10,587 nt of DNA, from NCBI GenBank assembly GCA_014885115.2, contig WKLE02001038.1:845-11431 (forward strand), read 5' to 3'. Made by a program: the position numbers and the translations under genes. The notes below the pieces were generated by a model. It was not told where the DNA came from. It saw only the letters and a list, made by a program, of their open reading frames with translations, and did no database searches. Shown here piece after piece: positions 6,594 through 10,587 of this stretch. This stretch comes from Asterionellopsis glacialis. Its lineage: Eukaryota > Bacillariophyta > Plagiogrammaphyceae > Rhaphoneidales > Asterionellopsidaceae. Each line of letters begins with the position of its first letter. Positions within the stretch are counted from its first letter, which is position 1.

Positions 6594-8847
6594 ATGACAA
6601 TAATCATTCTATTGCTCCTTCTATTGCCATGTACAATCCTCTCAAGTGAACAAAGATGGACAGAAACGGCCGAGGAGCAATGGTACAAGCGATATGAAAC
6701 CTATCCCGAATACTGCTCCACACCAAGTCAACTAGAACAAAGATCCATACCACCACTTACAAAATCTCCTCTCCTTGATGACGAAGACATTCTTACGAGT
6801 CTTATTCATGTAACATCTATTATTCGACATGGTGCCCGAACACCAACCAAGCAGCATGATTGTTGGGAGGGATACTGGACGTCTAATGAGACTGGGATTT
6901 GGAATTGTAATTTGACGACATTCATGGCTCCACCGACAAAGTCAATAATTTGGGCCTTGGAAAATGATTTTTCGTTGTTGAGTGCTGTGGATGAAGTCAT
7001 GCGTATGGATGAAGACGAGCCGATGCTATTATTTGACAAACGATATGATGCGTTGCAAAATCCATCACAGGAGCTTAGAAATGAATTAAATGGGACATGT
7101 CAAGTGGGTCAATTAATTTTACGAGGATATGCTCAGGAAATTTTGAATGGACAAATGTTACGACGTGCATATGTTAAGGATTCTGTAGATGGGAATATAC
7201 AGGATAATATGGTATTATTTGATTTGACATCAAATGATTACAGCGGTTTGGATAACACAAAGCGACCATATGAAGAACCAAACTTGTATTATCGAGCAGA
7301 TGATGATCAACGAACGTTAATGTCGGGGCAGGTATTGTTGAGAGGATTATTTCGGGATGAAATTGTTAAGCACGGTACTGATTTTGAATCGAGCGCAGAC
7401 CCGATCGTTGCTGTACACACAGCTGATAAACAGCGAGACATATTATCTACCAACAACGATTTATGTCCAAGACTAGATGACCTATACAATGAAGCGACTG
7501 AGAGTGAGGAGTACGTGAAGTTGCATGTAGAATCTGATGAAATAAAACTTTTGAATGAGCTAATGAAAGAAGAATTGGGAGGAACATTGTCCTCGCATAC
7601 AAAAGATTGCATGATGACAACTATTTGCACGGATAAAACCCTTCCAAAAATTTTAGACGACTATGGAAAGGTGTCGTTAGAAGATAATGAGTCCCAAAAT
7701 AAGAAATATGGTACAAACATATTCGATAGGTTGGTAAAGGCTGTGAGTTCTTGTTGTGTGTTTATTGACGACAGATTCTTTCCTTGAGACTGATACTTAC
7801 CATCATTTTATGCTATATTCGAATATGTTGCTCTTGCTTACTTTTCATGGCGTAACTTCTTATTCAATCATTTCTTTACTACACATAAAATGCTTGTTTA
7901 TCAAGTCATTCCTACCAAAGACTTACATTTGGCGTTACAATGATGCAGCTTACTCAAAGCTAGCTTTTGGACCTCTTTGGGTAGAAATTCTTTCAAATAT
8001 ACTCCCATTTCTTGACAAAGATCTTGAGTTGTTGAATAATACAGTCATAAAAGGTACTCATCCTCCTCCTAAATTAGCACTCTTCTCAGGACATGATGGT
8101 ACTGTCTTACCTCTTCTTGCAACATTGGGTAAAGATGTTTGGGATGGAGCATCATGGGCTCCATACGCAAGTGTTTTAGTGAGTACATTGCACCTGTTTT
8201 TATTCGAAAGCACGTAATTATTATTACAATGTACTACACATTATCTCATTTTTAAAAAGAGAAGTTAGTAAAATTAATAGCATCTTCATAACCATTTCTC
8301 ATATTGCCTCTGTTGATGTCTATTCAATCATTCTCTACAGAACATCGAAATACATCAAATCAAAAGTACTGAAGTAAAAATTGTCCAACAGTACCCAAGC
8401 AAGAAAGCCTTTAGACTTTTGCTCAATGGTGAGGTATTGACAAGTAGAATGAATGGCTGTCCACCAAACTCAGAATTATGTGATATTTCCACGTTACTTG
8501 AAAGAGTACTACCATTTGCTACTAATGAGAGAGATTGCTTTTCAAAACCCAAGATTGATCAATGCGACTTGAAATCATCACTTCATTCACCAGAAGTTAT
8601 TACAGCTATTGCTATAATCACCATCATTTCTGGTTGCATTGGAAGACTTATAACTTATGTTGTAATGTCTCGCTATCTCTCATGGCGTCCCATGCGTAAA
8701 TGTGATCCGTTACCTCTTTCTGGTGATGACAATCTTGTTGAGTTGCATGAAGAAGAAACTGTATCAAATGATGAACTCCAGCAGCCGTCAATACCTGTCG
8801 GAGATTTAAATACAAAGAGTACTTCTAACTATCCATATATTACCTAA
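6594..8847 (+). CDS. membrane-anchored histidine acid phosphatase (histidine phosphatase superfamily, clade 2)
   Basis: Three exons, 6594-7742, 7906 (or 7921)-8178 and 8341-8847, all joined in phase 0, give 642 (or 637) residues. The ATG at 6594 is chosen because it opens directly with the signal peptide MTIIILLLLLLPCTILSS; the frame upstream has only a GTG. IIRHGARTP (RHG at 78-80) holds the nucleophilic His79 and phosphate-binding arginines. RADDDQRTLMSGQ (234-246) carries a further conserved Arg region, and CTDKTLP (from 345) is also typical of this subgroup. GHDGTVLP in exon 2 provides the HD pair (about 446-447), the proton donor. Exon 3 adds an Ig-like tail, one membrane helix (about 560-582) and an acidic cytoplasmic tail ending YPYIT. 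Several NxS/T sites fit a luminal or external enzyme. Expected role: hydrolysis of phosphomonoesters; the true substrate (phosphate scavenging, lysophosphatidate, phytate or phosphosugar) cannot be read from sequence. It lies head-to-head with the gene at 6043. Confidence 0.93.
7743..7905 (+). other. intron 1 of the acid phosphatase gene, ambiguous acceptor
   Basis: The donor GTGAGT at 7743 follows the codon for Ala383. Two in-frame AAG acceptors lie 15 bases apart, ending at 7905 and 7920. The first adds SFLPK before TYIWRYNDAAY; the second omits it. I prefer 7905 because it is the first AG after a pyrimidine-rich TTGTTTATC, but both preserve the frame. Confidence 0.7.
8179..8340 (+). other. 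intron 2 of the acid phosphatase gene
   Basis: This 162-base intron runs from GTGAGT (8179) to TTCTCTACAG (ending 8340). Removing it joins WAPYASVL to NIEIHQIK in phase 0, giving the strand expected after the HD motif; reading through meets a TAA at 8215. Confidence 0.9.
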
Positions 8848-8960
8848 AAGGGCGCTGTCTCAAAAGTCGAGCTAACCTGCTGGATGGTACGTTCACTTTT
8901 AGGTCAGTTGTGACAGGATGGAGGTACGGTGTAGCAATCAGAGGAGCGCTTCCAATGACC

Positions 8961-8986
8961 GCTCATTATGACTGCTCATTATGACT
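8961..8986. repeat. 13-bp tandem duplication
   Basis: GCTCATTATGACT occurs perfectly at 8961-8973 and 8974-8986, followed by a partial GCTG. It sits inside the GC-richer block after the acid phosphatase gene. Confidence 0.9.
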
Positions 8987-9177
8987 GCTGCGGTTCGGTT
9001 TACATTCCGAGTCCGTATCACTTCTTTTTTTCCAACCCAACACGGATAACTTTGTTTACTTTAAACATGTATGAATAATATATACCCGTTCTGCTGCCAT
9101 TTTAGTGCTAATATTCCGTTGTAGTTAGGGGTATCTAGGGTAGCGTTTGTAATGTATTCACAGAGAATCAGAATATG

Positions 9178-9231
9178 ATAGTTGGCGCGGATAACCACAT
9201 CATCATAGTTGGCGCGGATAACCACATTATT
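9178..9231. repeat. 27-bp tandem repeat, two units
   Basis: Two units with a 27-base period start at 9178 and 9205. Their first 23 bases (ATAGTTGGCGCGGATAACCA plus CAT) are identical; the last four differ. The GGCGCGGATAACC core is unusually GC-rich for this window. If the neighbouring block is an LTR, this would be where a tRNA primer site is expected, but I could not match it to a tRNA by eye. Confidence 0.88.
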
Positions 9232-9288
9232 ATTTATTATTTATGATGGTTCCCTACATTCAATGAAGTATATGATCGTATCTACACT

Positions 9289-9603
9289 ATGGGTAACTCT
9301 ACAAGTTTAGACAACAATCTATCTGATGCCCAATCTGATACCTTAGATGCATTTTCTGATATCGAATCTAGCAACAATCCTCAAGAACATCAACGTCATG
9401 TTGCACGTTTCAAATCGTATAGTGAGAAGAAGTGAATGATTCAGGTTATAGATATCATTAAACTACTAACATATATACTTTTTTAGATAGCTTATAATGT
9501 ATACTTTTCAGTCGTAACAACTCTGGTGTTTCAAAGCACACAAGTTGAAATATCACGATATATATATGCTAGAGTAATTACATACCCAATTATTCTAACC
9601 TAA
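9289..9603 (+). CDS. small candidate gene, acidic protein starting MGNSTS
   Basis: An ATG at 9289 opens 48 codons (MGNSTSLDNNLSDAQSDTL, then an acidic Ser/Asp-rich stretch, then basic HQRHVARFKSYSEKK) with TGA at 9433-9435. A likely intron overlaps the end: donor GTGAGA at 9422, a textbook TACTAAC branch word at 9464-9470, then acceptors ending at 9486 (TTTTTTAG) or 9511 (CTTTTCAG). Splicing 9421 to 9512 keeps a frame open to TAA at 9601-9603 for 74 residues in total; splicing to 9487 stops after three codons. MGxxxS is the N-myristoylation pattern, which would suit a membrane-associated or Gag-like protein. The family is not recognised. It may be a real small gene, the first exon of a longer one, or the start of a truncated retroelement. 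Confidence 0.25.
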
Positions 9604-10587
9604 ATATCATTTTTAAACCTAAAAAATAAAAATGGAATGTAATACCATGTCATCTGCATTATAACTAATAACATTAAAAAAAGGAACATGATGATTATAG
9701 TTGTATTGAATCTCTATTCAATGATTTCTTCAAGGAAGACAAATGATATATGAAGAATTTAGCAAATCCTTCCAATATCAACTCTGTCTCCATCTACTGT
9801 TTTTATAGAACATACATGAAGTGATGCAGAAATAATTGGTAATATTAACAAAATTGAAATTGTCACTGGTGACATCAAAATGATACCTATTTTAATACTA
9901 ACACTTGTACACGTGTGTATAGAGAATTCTCATAATTATTTTATATCCACCACTTAATATTGTTCGTCGCTCATTACAGTATTCTCGACATTCTCGATTT
10001 TGTGGAGGAACGACACTTTAGACTTCGCTCAAATTATACAAGTAGATGCTGAATGATGGCATAGCAAGACTACTGGCGGTGATACACCAATTAGAAAGAG
10101 AAATAATAATATGTATACCATAAAACTGTCATGTAAAGGGAGGCCCATGGTAATTGTGGATGACACTGGAGAGTTTATATCATGAATTATCCTTCAAAAG
10201 GAAACCCGAAAAGTGAATATAATACTTATGTTTGTATTCGAATGTTGGTACAAATCAAGATAGCACACGGAAGACGAAGATGGGTGTTTTATCATGCTAT
10301 CATCTTGATCATCACCAGTCATATTCAATATTTAATGACTATTTGATTTATTGTGTAGTTCATTGTTGTGGTATATCCAAAATCTTCCGTGCTCTCCATC
10401 AATATTCCACTATATTCGTCCTTACTTTTTTATTGATCAAATGGGAGAAAAGCTGTATCTTCTCTATTGTTAATAAATTAGTGTGTGGGCAAGGTCAGTT
10501 TTACTGATGAGACCAGTAGATTTGGATGAGTCGAAACGATTTGGTGTGGACGAAAGCGTTCTTTTTTAAATCGTTTGTTGAATGTGT
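9604..10587. other. AT-rich stretch without a supported gene
   Basis: Only weak frames are visible. On the plus strand one frame from about 9968 to 10263 is interrupted by two TGA codons and includes a protein-like piece, SCKGRPMVIVDDTGEFIS (about 10128-10183), that could be a relic. On the minus strand an ATG at 10322 opens 42 codons starting MTGDDQDDSMIK. The longer plus-strand frame at 10232-10507 has an erratic, low-information composition. None is recognisable. A 7-bp stem with a 4-base loop occurs at 9705-9722, and a 9-bp inverted repeat at 10534-10576. Confidence 0.5.
10534..10576. repeat. 9-bp inverted repeat
   Basis: AAACGATTT (10534-10542) and AAATCGTTT (10568-10576) are perfect reverse complements separated by 25 bases containing GGACGAAAGCG and a T-run. 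The stem is short and could be chance; it sits at the window edge so its context is unknown. Confidence 0.4.

Larger units (their letters stand above)
8856..9240. other. GC-richer, LTR-like block of unknown origin
   Basis: Nine bases after the phosphatase stop the sequence becomes visibly richer in G and C than the flanks (for example GCGGTTCGG near 8990 and GGCGCGGATAACC at 9184). It begins TGTCTC (8856) and could end at TTCACA (about 9163), with a TATATAC-type box near 9079. That is the outline of a small LTR, followed by a G/C-rich word where a primer-binding site would sit. Only one copy is present, no target-site duplication is convincing, and no reverse transcriptase or integrase is in the window. 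It could be a solo LTR relic, another transposon edge, or the 3' UTR and downstream sequence of the phosphatase gene. Confidence 0.25.

Noticed and set aside
8856..9163. Complete LTR retrotransposon
   Set aside because: No second LTR, no reverse transcriptase, protease or integrase, and no clear target-site duplication; kept only as an LTR-like block.
10232..10507. 91-codon plus-strand open frame
   Set aside because: The first real ATG is well inside it, the peptide has no recognisable domain, and an opposing minus-strand frame of 42 codons is equally plausible.
1..10587. tRNA, rRNA, CRISPR array or bacterial operon signals
   Set aside because: No cloverleaf with a T-arm, no rRNA-like blocks, no regularly spaced repeat-spacer array, and spliceosomal introns argue for a eukaryotic nucleus.

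Overview
The window reads as nuclear DNA of a microbial eukaryote, most likely a diatom or related stramenopile alga. It is AT-rich, gene-sparse and has no operon-like packing. Two genes are recovered only by removing short spliceosomal introns with GTAAGT/GTGAGT donors and CAG/AAG acceptors. Both encode secretory proteins with an N-terminal signal peptide and one C-terminal membrane span. The lineage is inferred from these traits and from protein style; no rRNA or marker gene is present.

The confident content is one head-to-head gene pair. On the minus strand (6043 down to 3742, two exons) lies a 731-residue membrane-anchored beta-propeller-like protein of the choice-of-anchor I / mesenchyme-specific cell-surface glycoprotein type. 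On the plus strand (6594 to 8847, three exons) lies a membrane-anchored histidine acid phosphatase of about 640 residues. It has the RHGARTP catalytic motif in exon 1 and the distal HD motif in exon 2. The 550-bp gap between the start codons must hold both promoters. It also contains a four-copy 21-bp tandem repeat and a CACGTG palindrome. Both products should face outside the cell or a secretory or lysosome-like lumen. A shared role in phosphate scavenging is an attractive but unproven inference.

The left third (1-3700) holds no intact recognisable gene, but it is not empty. A coding frame enters from the left edge on the minus strand (175 to 1). There is an unidentified open stretch at 464-664 (+) and an unidentified minus-strand coding stretch at 2267-1733 whose end is broken by a frameshift at a homopolymer, with an alternative spliced end at 1353-1258. 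At 3496-3298 (-) is a clear relic of an ABC-F ATPase whose Walker A motif is destroyed. This looks like a region of gene debris.

Right of the phosphatase, about 8848-9240 is visibly richer in G and C, carries two short tandem duplications and is vaguely LTR-like. It is followed by a small candidate gene at 9289 that begins with a myristoylation-type MGNSTS and has a good intron-like sequence. From about 9604 to the end I see only AT-rich DNA and weak open frames.
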